From contig JAOUDU010000124.1 of the NCBI GenBank assembly GCA_029859085.1, positions 1 to 7,458 on the forward strand: DNA of 7,458 nucleotides. Direction: 5' to 3'. Shown piece by piece: positions 1 to 7,400 of this stretch. Position 1 is the first letter of the stretch. Every line of letters starts with the position of its first letter. A model generated the notes under the pieces. That model saw nothing but the letters and a program-made list of their open reading frames with translations. It did no database searches and was not told the origin of the DNA. This DNA is from Gammaproteobacteria bacterium (GTDB taxonomy: Bacteria > Pseudomonadota > Gammaproteobacteria > Pseudomonadales > Halieaceae). Position numbers and translations under genes: made by a program.

Positions 1-87
1 GTCGAAATCGCCTATCGATTGGACGTCAACGAGTTTCGCGGGCAGCGGTCGGTGCAGCTGGTTATCGAGCATTTGGTGCCGTTTTGA
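1..87 (+). CDS. recJ: RecJ single-strand DNA exonuclease, C-terminal end (partial)
   Basis: The window opens inside a reading frame of 28 codons that ends at a TGA (85-87). The visible peptide includes YRLDVNEFRGQRSVQLVIEH. That matches the C-terminal tail of gammaproteobacterial RecJ, the 5'-3' single-strand DNA exonuclease of RecF-pathway recombination and mismatch repair, where NEFRG.. followed by QL.IEH is conserved. Position supports the call: recJ lies directly upstream of prfB and lysS in E. coli and many relatives. The catalytic DHH domains lie outside the window, so nothing can be said about activity. The short length is the only source of doubt. Confidence 0.85.
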   Translation, partial: VEIAYRLDVNEFRGQRSVQLVIEHLVPF

Positions 88-90
88 TTA

Positions 91-112
91 CTCGGGCTGA
101 TGCCCTGAGTTT
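91..112 (+). terminator. Weak terminator-like hairpin after recJ
   Basis: Three bases after the recJ stop, CTCGGGC (91-97) and GCCCTGAG (102-109) can pair around a TGAT loop, with one bulged T at 106. Three T residues follow (110-112). The stem is short and the T tract is poor, so it may be a weak intrinsic terminator or chance. It would fit a separate promoter for prfB. Confidence 0.3.
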
Positions 113-133
113 CGGCCTGTGCTTGCGGCGGAC

Positions 134-229
134 GGCGGTTAAGCCAGGGCTGGACTCGCCGTAAATACATCCATGTAGGCTCGTATCGCGCATCCATGCG
201 CTCTACGGTCCAGCCCTGGCTTAACCGCC
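134..229 (-). repeat. Palindromic cloverleaf-like element, copy 1
   Basis: Perfect 22-bp inverted arms lie at 134-155 (GGCGGTTAAGCCAGGGCTGGAC) — a run of GGCGGTTAAGCC then AGGGCTGGAC — and at 208-229 (its reverse complement). They enclose a 52-nt core. Inside the core are two small hairpins: TACAT-CC-ATGTA (166-177) and GCGCAT-CC-ATGCGC (188-201). CCGTA (159-163) can also pair with TACGG (204-208) as an alternative closing helix. Read on the minus strand, the core begins CGTAGAGCGCATGG and contains CGAGCCTACATGGATGTA, which is shared with copy 2 at 403-499. The ends next to the core are CTGGAC and GTCCAG in both copies. It is probably one member of a dispersed non-coding repeat family. I cannot name the family with certainty. 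Confidence 0.85.
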
Positions 230-402
230 CTCCACCGCGCAATGAGATCGAGCGTATCTCCAGAAATCCCTTGGCACCTCCTGTAGCCTATCAGTCCAGT
301 GTTCCGAACAGATCAGCCATTTGGCGGCGCCAGGTTTCTATCAGTGAGCCATGCTGTGTTTTGCCTTTCCCGCCTTTTTGCCGCTCGGTGTAAGCACAGG
401 GT

Positions 403-499
403 AGCGGATATGTGGGAACTGGACCGTCTGAGGCCATGGATGGCCGAAGCGAGCCTACATGGATGTACTTGCGGCGTGTCCAGGTACCACATATCCGCT
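403..499 (+). repeat. Palindromic cloverleaf-like element, copy 2
   Basis: Arms at 403-424 and 478-499 pair over 22 positions with two mismatches (416/486 and 418/484): AGCGGATATGTGG against CCACATATCCGCT, then CTGGAC against GTCCAG. The 53-nt core carries the hairpins GGCCAT-GG-ATGGCC (432-445) and TACAT-GG-ATGTA (456-467). The core aligns with the reverse complement of copy 1, including CGAGCCTACATGGATGTA. The outer arms and the first hairpin differ in sequence but remain paired, for example GCGCAT/ATGCGC in copy 1 and GGCCAT/ATGGCC here. This covariation argues that the fold, as RNA or extruded DNA, is what is preserved. Confidence 0.85.
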
Positions 500-504
500 G
501 ACCT

Positions 505-582
505 GGGCGCGAGACCGAGGACAAATACGGATACCTGAACTGAATGAAGTCGTGATCCCGACACGGGCGTGAGACAGAGAAC
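505..582 (+). repeat. Imperfect 18-bp direct repeat, 60-bp period
   Basis: GGGCGCGAGACCGAGGAC (505-522) recurs as GGGCGTGAGACAGAGAAC (565-582), with 15 of 18 bases identical and starts exactly 60 bp apart. It sits between the second palindromic element and the prfB promoter. Its function is unknown. It could be a relic of a duplicated element end, a protein-binding pair, or chance. Confidence 0.4.
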
Positions 583-615
583 CTGCGGTCCGGCTACATT
601 ACCTGAGGCTCCCAA

Positions 616-644
616 TTCAATTCTGCCGGCAATATTGGTAAGAT
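616..644 (+). promoter_or_regulatory. Probable sigma70 promoter of prfB-lysS
   Basis: A -10 hexamer TAAGAT (639-644) is preceded by TGG (636-638), giving an extended -10. A weak -35, TTCAAT (616-621), lies exactly 17 bp upstream. Transcription would start near 651, leaving a leader of about 24 nt before the prfB ATG at 675. No strong Shine-Dalgarno is visible in that leader. Judged by eye only. Confidence 0.5.
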
Positions 645-674
645 GCGCCCCCTTTGACGAAACCGGTTACCCCC

Positions 675-1773
675 ATGCTCGAGATCAACCCGCTGGTACA
701 GACACTGAAGGATATCGACGCGCGCACTGACGTGCTTAGGGGGTATCTTTGACTTCGATATCAGCAAGGAGCGCCTCGCGGAGGTAGAACTCGAGCTGGC
801 CGAGCCCAGCGTCTGGGACGACCCCAAGCGCGCCCAGGAACTGGGGCGTGAGCGCTCCGCGCTGGAGAGCGTCGTCAGCACCATCGAGAAACTCACCAGC
901 GGCGCGGCGGACGCGTCCGACCTGCTGGAGCTGGCCGCCGGTGAGGACGACGCCGACACCGTCGCCGTGGTGGAGAAGGAAATCGACGGCCTGCTGGCGC
1001 TGCTGGAACAGCTCGAATTCCGCCGCATGTTCAGCGGTGAGATGGACATCAACAACGCCTACCTCGATATCCAGTCCGGCTCCGGCGGCACCGAGGCCCA
1101 GGACTGGGCGGAAATGATGCTGCGCATGTACCTGCGCTGGGGCGAGGCCCACGGCTTCAAGACCGAGCTGATCGAGGTATCCGCGGGGGAAGTGGCCGGT
1201 ATCAAGAGTGCCACCATCCACTTCGAGGGGGAGTACGCCTACGGCTGGCTGCGCACCGAGACCGGCGTGCACCGGCTGGTGCGCAAATCGCCCTTCGACT
1301 CCGGCAACCGCCGCCACACTTCCTTCTCCTCGGTATTCGTATCGCCGGAGATCGATGACAACATCGAGATCGACATCAACCCGGCGGACCTCAAGACCGA
1401 CACCTACCGGGCCAGCGGCGCCGGCGGCCAGCACATCAACAAGACCGACTCCGCGGTGCGCATCACCCACAAGCCCAGCGGCGTCGTGGTGCAGTGCCAG
1501 ACCGAGCGCTCCCAGCACCAGAACCGGGACAACGCGATGAAAATGCTGCGGGCCAAGCTGTACGAGATGGAAATCCAGCGCCGCAACGAGGTGAAGCAGG
1601 CGACGGAGGACAGCAAGGCGGACATCGGCTGGGGCAGCCAGATCCGCTCCTACGTGCTGGACCAGTCGCGGATCAAGGACCTGCGCACCGGCGTGGAGAC
1701 CAGCAACACCCAGGCCGTGCTGGATGGTGACATCGACCAGTTTATCGAGGCCTCGCTGAAAAGCGGGCTGTAA
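675..1773 (+). CDS. prfB: Peptide chain release factor 2 (RF2), programmed +1 frameshift
   Basis: RF2 reads UGA and UAA in the ribosomal A site and triggers peptidyl-tRNA hydrolysis. Translation starts at ATG 675 (MLEINPLVQ), reaches an in-frame TGA as codon 26 (750-752), shifts +1 on CTT, and continues from GAC at 751 to TAA at 1771-1773. This gives 365 residues, the same length as E. coli RF2. The stop-codon recognition tripeptide SPF falls at residues 205-207 and the catalytic GGQ at 250-252, exactly the E. coli numbers. Residue 246 is Ala, as in most RF2 proteins, not the Thr of E. coli K-12. The C-terminus ([20 protein letters not shown]) is typical. A gene finder that ignores the frameshift would truncate it, for example to ATG 967. 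lysS follows after 12 bp. Identification is secure; the internal TGA is regulation, not a defect. Confidence 0.98.
738..753 (+). promoter_or_regulatory. RF2 autoregulatory +1 frameshift signal
   Basis: All known parts of the prfB recoding site are present. There is an internal Shine-Dalgarno-like AGGGGG (738-743), a 3-nt spacer TAT, the slippery CTT (747-749), the in-frame TGA stop (750-752), and a C at 753 that makes the poor UGAC termination context. When RF2 is scarce, the ribosome pauses at UGA, tRNA-Leu slips from CUU to UUU, and full-length RF2 is made. When RF2 is plentiful, a 25-residue peptide is released. The site is essentially identical to the one known in E. coli. Confidence 0.97.
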
Positions 1774-1785
1774 GCGAGAACAATC

Positions 1786-3282
<1,497 letters not shown>

Positions 3283-3286
3283 GGGC

Positions 3287-3319
3287 GGGGCGGGTGCGGC
3301 GCCGGGCCCGGCCCGCCCC
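3287..3319 (+). terminator. GC-rich hairpin downstream of lysS
   Basis: GGGGCGGG (3287-3294) pairs perfectly with CCCGCCCC (3312-3319), and the loop contains most of the 12-bp palindrome GCCGGGCCCGGC (3301-3312). No T tract follows (GGGCGGG comes next), so it is not a classical intrinsic terminator. It could be a stabilising 3' end structure, a pause site or a Rho-assisted end for the prfB-lysS transcript. Confidence 0.35.
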
Positions 3320-3404
3320 CGGGCGGGAAGCTGCAAGCGCGCGCTTCTCGGTTTGGGCCAAGTGGGCTAAACTGGCGTTTTACTTGCCGACCGAGACCTG
3401 TGTT

Positions 3405-4022
3405 TTGCCTGTGCCCCGCACCAGAGTAGCCGCACCGCTTGCCCTGGCCCTGTTGTTGCAGGCGTGTACCGCGGTGCCAGCCGTGCCGCCTGCTCCAGCC
3501 CCGACCCCCATTGCCGCTGCGACACCGGGTGAGGCGCCTGTCGCCGGCGGTGACCAGGCGACGGAGCTCACCCTCAACATGCCGCAGAGCAAGGAATGCG
3601 ACTGTGCCCAGGCCGCTGCGATCGACTATACCTTCCTGGACAAGGGCTACCGGGCCCTGCTGAACGGGGAGTACGAGGACGCGATGCAGCATTTCCAGCG
3701 CTACCAGCGGCTGGAGTCATCCCCCCGGGCCGACCTGGAAGCGGGTATCGCCATCGCCTACGTGATGATGCTGCCGCGCAGTGCCTTTTACGACCCGGTC
3801 GCGGCGCGCAAGTCTTTCAGCGTATTGAAGGAACAGAACGCCAAAGAGCTCAAGGTGCACGATTACACCCGGCTGATGCGCCAGGCGCTGCTGAACCTGC
3901 TCGAGTTGCAGGACGATATCGACAAGCTCAAAACCGACAATGCCTCCCTCAAGGAAGACCTCAGGAAGCGCGAGGAGGCGCTCAAGCGCCTGCGGGACCT
4001 GACCCTGAAGGCAGCCGAATAG
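3405..4022 (+). CDS. Outer-membrane lipoprotein with TPR-like segment and coiled coil
   Basis: The predicted protein has about 205 residues. A basic start (PVPRTR), a hydrophobic stretch ([10 protein letters not shown]) and the lipobox LQAC place the lipidated Cys at residue 21. The +2 residue is Thr, not Asp, which favours sorting to the outer membrane. A Pro/Ala-rich linker (about 22-45) follows, then a CDC pair (Cys65 and Cys67), one TPR-like helix pair (about 74-107, with [19 protein letters not shown]) and a charged coiled coil at the C-terminus (about 161-200, ending [13 protein letters not shown]). No ATG lies upstream of the lipobox. I chose TTG 3405 because CGAG (3392-3395) lies 9 nt ahead; GTG 3411 is almost as good, and GTG 3294 would put 57 residues before the Cys. 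The layout recalls QseG-type lipoproteins linked to sensor kinases, but the likeness is loose and I assign no name. Its 3' end overlaps the convergent kinase gene by 41 bp. Confidence 0.8.
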   Translation: MPVPRTRVAAPLALALLLQACTAVPAVPPAPAPTPIAAATPGEAPVAGGDQATELTLNMPQSKECDCAQAAAIDYTFLDKGYRALLNGEYEDAMQHFQRYQRLESSPRADLEAGIAIAYVMMLPRSAFYDPVAARKSFSVLKEQNAKELKVHDYTRLMRQALLNLLELQDDIDKLKTDNASLKEDLRKREEALKRLRDLTLKAAE

Positions 4023-5505
4023 TAAACGTCGAGCCCTTGCCGGGTGTGCTCCGCACCTGGATGCTTCCACCCATCAGTTCGCAGTAGTCACGGCAGATTG
4101 CCAGCCCCAGCCCGGTACCGCCGTAATTGGCGCTGGTGGATGCGTCGGCCTGGACAAAGGCGTCGAAAATACGCCCCTGCTGTTCCCGGGTCATGCCGAT
4201 ACCCGTATCCTGGACTGAAATCTGCAGCCGGTCCTCCTGCTCCCCCAGGGTCCTGGCGGTTACCGTGATGACCCCCTGCTGGGTGAATTTACAGGCGTTG
4301 CTCAGCAGGTTGGTAAAGACCTGGCGGAATTTCGCCGCATCGTTGTGAAGTAGCGGCAGCTCGCTGAAATCGGACACCACCAGCTCGTTGCCGTTGTCCC
4401 GCAGCAGCGGGGCGAGGGCGTCGCAGACCTGCGCCAGGATCTCTCCCGGCTGGAAGTCCTCGCGGTGCAGCGACATCTTGCCGGTTTCAATCTTCGACAG
4501 GTCGAGGATGTCATTGATCAGCGACAGCAGCTGCCGGCCCGAGCGGATGATCTTCTCGAGGTCGAGCTGGAACTGGCCGCGGTCGATCTCATGCTCGTCC
4601 GCCAGTTCGTCGTGCAGCATTTCGCTGTAGCCGATGATGCCGTTCAGCGGCGTGCGCAACTCGTGGCTGACGTTGGCCAGGAACATGCTCTTGGCGGCGT
4701 TGGCCTCATCGGCGGCATCCCTGGCGTTGCTGACGTCTTCCATCGCATTGCGCAGTTTGTCCGACATGTCGTTGAAGGCCGTCGCCAGGTCCCCCAGTTC
4801 ACCGCTGTCCTCGATATTGTCTATGCGGTAGTCGAGATCGCCGCTGCCGATCCGCTGGGTGCCTGTCTTGAGCTTCTTGAGGGACTTGTTGGTGTATCGA
4901 ACCAGGAAAAAGCCGAGGGTCGCCGTCAGGAAAATGGAGGCGAAGAAGCCGATCACCGTGATGCGGTCAGTCAGCGCGATGGTGCGGTCGATGATGTTCG
5001 CGCGCTGTACCGCGATGAAGGCCTGGCGCTGTTCCAGTTCCTTCAGGCGCTGGCTGGTTTCGAGGTAGGACAGGGGACTGTCCATGTCGGCCTTGAAACC
5101 GGGGTCGTTGTAGTTGCGGTAAAAGGCCAGCCAGCCATCGAGGAGCACCACGCTGCTCTCCCACAATTTCTGGTAGTGCAGCTGGGTCACATCGTGGCTC
5201 AGGTCCCCCAGCTTGAGGATCTTGTCCCTGATATTCTGGAGCTCGCCCTGGGCCTGCTCGAGCTCCTTGCTCTCCAGCTGGTCCGCGGTGGTGTCCCGCA
5301 GGGTGGACAACACCAGGATCTGCTGGCGCTGGTCGTTCAGCAGCTGTTCCACCTGCGTGGACAGCTGGGCGGCGGTCACCGAATTGCGGTAGGCGATCAT
5401 GCTCTCGTTACGCGCGTAGCTGCCCCAGAAGTGGGTACCCACGTTGACCGCGAACAGGATCAGGATGGTAACGAGGGAGAGGGTAAGGCGTCGGCGCAGG
5501 CTCAT
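3982..5505 (-). CDS. Membrane sensor histidine kinase (HAMP-HisKA-HATPase)
   Basis: A 507-residue inner-membrane kinase. Transmembrane helix 1 is at about 7-28 and helix 2 at about 182-203. They enclose a roughly 150-residue periplasmic sensor that looks entirely helical (rich in Gln, Leu and Glu), like four-helix-bundle sensors; its ligand is unknown. A HAMP linker follows (about 203-256). The H-box is [18 protein letters not shown] with phospho-acceptor His281. The ATPase domain shows the N-box [10 protein letters not shown] (Asn403), G1 DTGIGM (433-438), the F-box region [11 protein letters not shown] and G2 GGTGLGL (462-468). There is no receiver domain, so it is not a hybrid kinase. The start at ATG 5505 overlaps the stop of the upstream receiver gene in an ATGA. 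The open frame extends further upstream, but only as shadow, and the chosen start gives a clean signal-anchor. The last eight residues (SGSGPAGA) are encoded inside the overlap with the convergent lipoprotein gene. Confidence 0.95.
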   Translation of the reverse strand: MSLRRRLTLSLVTILILFAVNVGTHFWGSYARNESMIAYRNSVTAAQLSTQVEQLLNDQRQQILVLSTLRDTTADQLESKELEQAQGELQNIRDKILKLGDLSHDVTQLHYQKLWESSVVLLDGWLAFYRNYNDPGFKADMDSPLSYLETSQRLKELEQRQAFIAVQRANIIDRTIALTDRITVIGFFASIFLTATLGFFLVRYTNKSLKKLKTGTQRIGSGDLDYRIDNIEDSGELGDLATAFNDMSDKLRNAMEDVSNARDAADEANAAKSMFLANVSHELRTPLNGIIGYSEMLHDELADEHEIDRGQFQLDLEKIIRSGRQLLSLINDILDLSKIETGKMSLHREDFQPGEILAQVCDALAPLLRDNGNELVVSDFSELPLLHNDAAKFRQVFTNLLSNACKFTQQGVITVTARTLGEQEDRLQISVQDTGIGMTREQQGRIFDAFVQADASTSANYGGTGLGLAICRDYCELMGGSIQVRSTPGKGSTFTIRLPSGSGPAGA

Positions 5506-5870
5506 GGACGGGTGAGGGTCCCGATCTTGCGCAGCAGTTCCGGGAAGTCCACCGGCTTGGTCGCGTAGTCGTCGCAGCCGGCCTTCAGGGCCTTGAGACG
5601 GTCCTCCTCCATCGCGTGGGCGGTGAGGGCGATGATCGGTATGTGGTTGATGCGCTCGTCCTGGCGCGCCCTGCGGCATGCGGTCCAGCCGTCCAGTACC
5701 GGCAGGCTCATGTCCATCAGCACCACCGCCGGCAGTTCGCTCACCATCAGGTCGAGCGCCTCCTGGCCGTCGGCGGCGGTAATCACCGTGAGGCCGGCCC
5801 GCTTGAGGCGCCGCAACAGCATTTCCCGGTTCAGCTCGTTATCCTCCACCAGCAGTATGGATCCGGTCAT
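5502..5870 (-). CDS. Stand-alone CheY-like receiver protein
   Basis: This 122-residue protein is a single receiver domain with no output domain. It shows the acidic pair Glu9-Asp10 ([10 protein letters not shown]), the phospho-acceptor Asp53 ([13 protein letters not shown]), Thr83 (ALTAHA) and Lys105 (TKPVD), so the phosphorylation site is complete. The sequence style ([18 protein letters not shown]) resembles receivers found in hybrid kinases, as if the usual kinase-receiver fusion were split into two genes. It lies between the cyclase and kinase genes with ATGA overlaps on both sides and no clear Shine-Dalgarno, so translation is probably coupled. It is the natural first acceptor for the kinase encoded next to it. 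From there it could act by protein binding, as a phosphate sink, or as the second step of a relay. Confidence 0.95.
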   Translation of the reverse strand: MTGSILLVEDNELNREMLLRRLKRAGLTVITAADGQEALDLMVSELPAVVLMDMSLPVLDGWTACRRARQDERINHIPIIALTAHAMEEDRLKALKAGCDDYATKPVDFPELLRKIGTLTRP

Positions 5871-7333
5871 GTGGAGGCACCGAGGATCTGGTGGACGACT
5901 ATGGACTGGTTGATGCCCTTGACGCTGATCTCCTGGCTGGTGCCGATACGAAAAGTCCCCGCCAGGCTGCGCAGGGTGCTGTCTGCAGCGAGGATTTCAC
6001 CGCCGGCGGTCACGTCCTCGATTCGGGAGGTGACATTCATCGGGTGCCCGACAAAGCCGTACTTGCTGCGCCGCTCGGAACCGATATTGCCGGCGATCAC
6101 GTCACCGGTGTTGAGCGCGATCCCGGTCTCGATCTCCGGCAGGCCCTCGGCCCTGTTCTGCGCGTTGATACCCGCCATGGCGGCCTGCATGGCCAGGGCG
6201 CATTGCACCGCGCGATCGGCGTCGTCATCGCGCCGCTGGGGTGCGCCGAACACCGCGAGGATCGCATCGCCGATGAATTCGTCGATGGTGCCCTGGTGGG
6301 CCATGATGATATCGGTCATGGCGCCCAGGTAACGGTTGAGCATGGTGACCACCTGGGCCGGGGCGAGGCGCTCGCTGATCGTGGTAAAGCCGCGGATGTC
6401 AGACATCATGATGGTGACGCGGCGCAGGTCCCCGCCCAGTTCCAGGCCCTCCGGTCGCTCCAGGATATCGGTCACTATCTCGTCGGACAGGTAGCGGCCG
6501 AAGGTGGCGCGGATGAATTTTTCATTGCGCTCCAGCTGCTGCCGGTACTGCTCCTCGCGGTCGTGCCAGCGCTTGCGTTCGATCCCGGCCTTGATCCGGG
6601 CCTGCAGCAGTACCGGGTTGAAGGGCTTGAACAGGTAGTCGTCGGCGCCGGCCTCTATGCATTCGATGATGCCGTCCATATCCTGGCTGCCGGAGATAAC
6701 GATCACCGGGGTGGCGCGCCAGTCGGGATGCTCCTTGATGCGGCGCAACACCTCCCTGCCGTCCATCTCCGGCATCATCAGGTCCAGCAGCACCACGTCG
6801 ACATCGGTTTGGCCGAGGGTGGTAAGGGCCTCGGCCCCGCTGGCCGCCGTCACCACGATATGGCCGCTGCGCGACAGGTAGCGGGCCACCAGCTCGCGGT
6901 TTTCCTGCAGGTCATCCACCGCCAGGATGAATCCCGGCTCCGACGCAATGCCCCGCTGGCTGTCCGCGCCTGCACCCGCTCCCGGGCCCGGGGTGGTGTC
7001 CTCGCTGTTGGCTGCCTGGACCGCCTTCAGCAGTCGCGTCAGCGCGGCCTTGAGCTCGGCGAATTCCGCGCCCGTGTCCTCGAGCAGCAGCTCGGCGTAG
7101 CCGCGAATCGCGGCCAGTACGTTCATCAGGTCGTGCCTGCTGGCGGGCTCACCCTGCTCGGCCAGCATCTCGTTGAGCCGCCTGCCGCCCTCGAACAGGT
7201 GGTCGAAGTCATCGGCGGAGTCAGGGGCAAGTTGTGACCCCGCGGCGGAGAACAGCTCGCGCAACTCCGCCATCGAGCGCAGCAGCAGCTCGCTCCAGAG
7301 GGCGGGGGCGGTGTTTGTAGTGTCACTGCTCAC
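5867..7333 (-). CDS. Receiver-linked class III nucleotidyl cyclase with His-containing N-terminus
   Basis: A 488-residue cytoplasmic protein in three parts. Residues 1-110 are helical and contain RHDLMNVLAAIRGYAELLLE, an H-box-like (DHp or Spo0B-like) sequence with His67 and no ATPase domain. A Gly/Ala/Pro linker (115-124) leads to a receiver (about 135-255): Asp140-Asp141, phospho-acceptor Asp184 (LLDLMMPEMDG), Ser214 and Lys236 (FKPF). A coiled linker ending FGRYLSDEIV precedes the cyclase domain (about 300-480). Metal-binding Asp312 (SDIRGFT) and Asp356 (FIGDAI) and the transition-state pair Asn433/Arg437 (MNVTSR) are all present, so it should be active. The base-selecting positions are Glu352 and Gly426, where adenylate cyclases usually have Lys plus Asp or Thr; GTP may therefore be the substrate. 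The start is GTG 7333, with AAGGA 12 nt upstream. It is the first gene of a three-gene signalling operon. The product, cAMP or cGMP, is unproven. Confidence 0.93.
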   Translation of the reverse strand: MSSDTTNTAPALWSELLLRSMAELRELFSAAGSQLAPDSADDFDHLFEGGRRLNEMLAEQGEPASRHDLMNVLAAIRGYAELLLEDTGAEFAELKAALTRLLKAVQAANSEDTTPGPGAGAGADSQRGIASEPGFILAVDDLQENRELVARYLSRSGHIVVTAASGAEALTTLGQTDVDVVLLDLMMPEMDGREVLRRIKEHPDWRATPVIVISGSQDMDGIIECIEAGADDYLFKPFNPVLLQARIKAGIERKRWHDREEQYRQQLERNEKFIRATFGRYLSDEIVTDILERPEGLELGGDLRRVTIMMSDIRGFTTISERLAPAQVVTMLNRYLGAMTDIIMAHQGTIDEFIGDAILAVFGAPQRRDDDADRAVQCALAMQAAMAGINAQNRAEGLPEIETGIALNTGDVIAGNIGSERRSKYGFVGHPMNVTSRIEDVTAGGEILAADSTLRSLAGTFRIGTSQEISVKGINQSIVVHQILGAST

Positions 7334-7345
7334 GGTTGCGGGGAA

Positions 7346-7350
7346 TCCTT
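7346..7350 (-). promoter_or_regulatory. Shine-Dalgarno deciding the GTG start of the cyclase gene
   Basis: On the minus strand AAGGA (7350-7346) lies 12 nt before the GTG at 7333-7331. The spacing is slightly long, but it is the only good ribosome-binding sequence in the leader, and no ATG alternative is seen in frame near it. Confidence 0.55.
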
Positions 7351-7370
7351 GAAGGTCGCTGCCAGTCCAG

Positions 7371-7400
7371 AGTATAACGATGCCGGTGGTGGTGTGGAAA
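7371..7400 (-). promoter_or_regulatory. Probable sigma70 promoter of the cyclase-receiver-kinase operon
   Basis: On the minus strand a strong -10 hexamer TATACT (7376-7371) is preceded at 18 bp by TTTCCA (7400-7395), a 4-of-6 match to the -35 consensus. Transcription would start near 7364, leaving a leader of about 30 nt that contains the AAGGA. The 58 bp from 7401 to the window end show no gene or clear operator. Confidence 0.55.

Larger units (their letters stand above)
88..674. other. Long intergenic region recJ-prfB with repeats, no gene seen
   Basis: This 587-bp stretch contains only short open frames (100 codons or fewer). They overlap the palindromes and show no recognisable domain, good start context or codon pattern like the neighbouring genes. 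It holds two copies of a palindromic element (134-229 and 403-499), an imperfect direct repeat (505-522 and 565-582) and a probable prfB promoter at its right end. The segment 230-402 shows an 8-bp repeat CTATCAGT (at about 288 and 334) but nothing I can name. Its base composition is visibly less GC-rich than the flanking genes. Confidence 0.7.

Noticed and set aside
134..229. Possible integron attC site (GTTAAGC and GCTTAAC at the arms)
   Set aside because: attC sites have RYYYAAC at the left and GTTRRRY at the right; here the order is reversed. Copy 2 lacks these motifs entirely, and no integrase or cassette gene is present.
134..499. CRISPR array or tRNA gene from the repeated cloverleaf-like sequence
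   Set aside because: There are only two copies, in opposite orientation and widely spaced. There is no tRNA T-loop or anticodon pattern, and no spacers or cas genes.
196..615. Small open frames in the recJ-prfB gap
   Set aside because: They run through the palindromes on both strands. Their products are rich in Arg, Ser and Pro, without domains or good ribosome-binding sites.
750..752. In-frame TGA in prfB as evidence of a pseudogene
   Set aside because: It is the known programmed frameshift site with every element intact, and the joined product has normal length and motifs.
3353..3384. Promoter for the lipoprotein gene (TTGGGC with TAAACT or TTTACT)
   Set aside because: The spacings are 9 and 20 bp, neither of which is convincing; no well-spaced pair of hexamers was found.
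4465..5568. Plus-strand open frame of 367 codons across the kinase gene
   Set aside because: It is a shadow of the histidine kinase, which has all its motifs. The shadow product is low-complexity Val/Gln/Leu-rich sequence without a domain.
5506..5679. Extended N-terminus of the histidine kinase from 5679
   Set aside because: The extension lies within the receiver gene in another frame. The ATG at 5505 overlaps the receiver stop and directly precedes a proper membrane anchor.
5891..7237. Plus-strand open frame of 448 codons across the cyclase gene
   Set aside because: It is antisense to the cyclase. Its composition follows from the opposite strand's codon use and no motif is visible.
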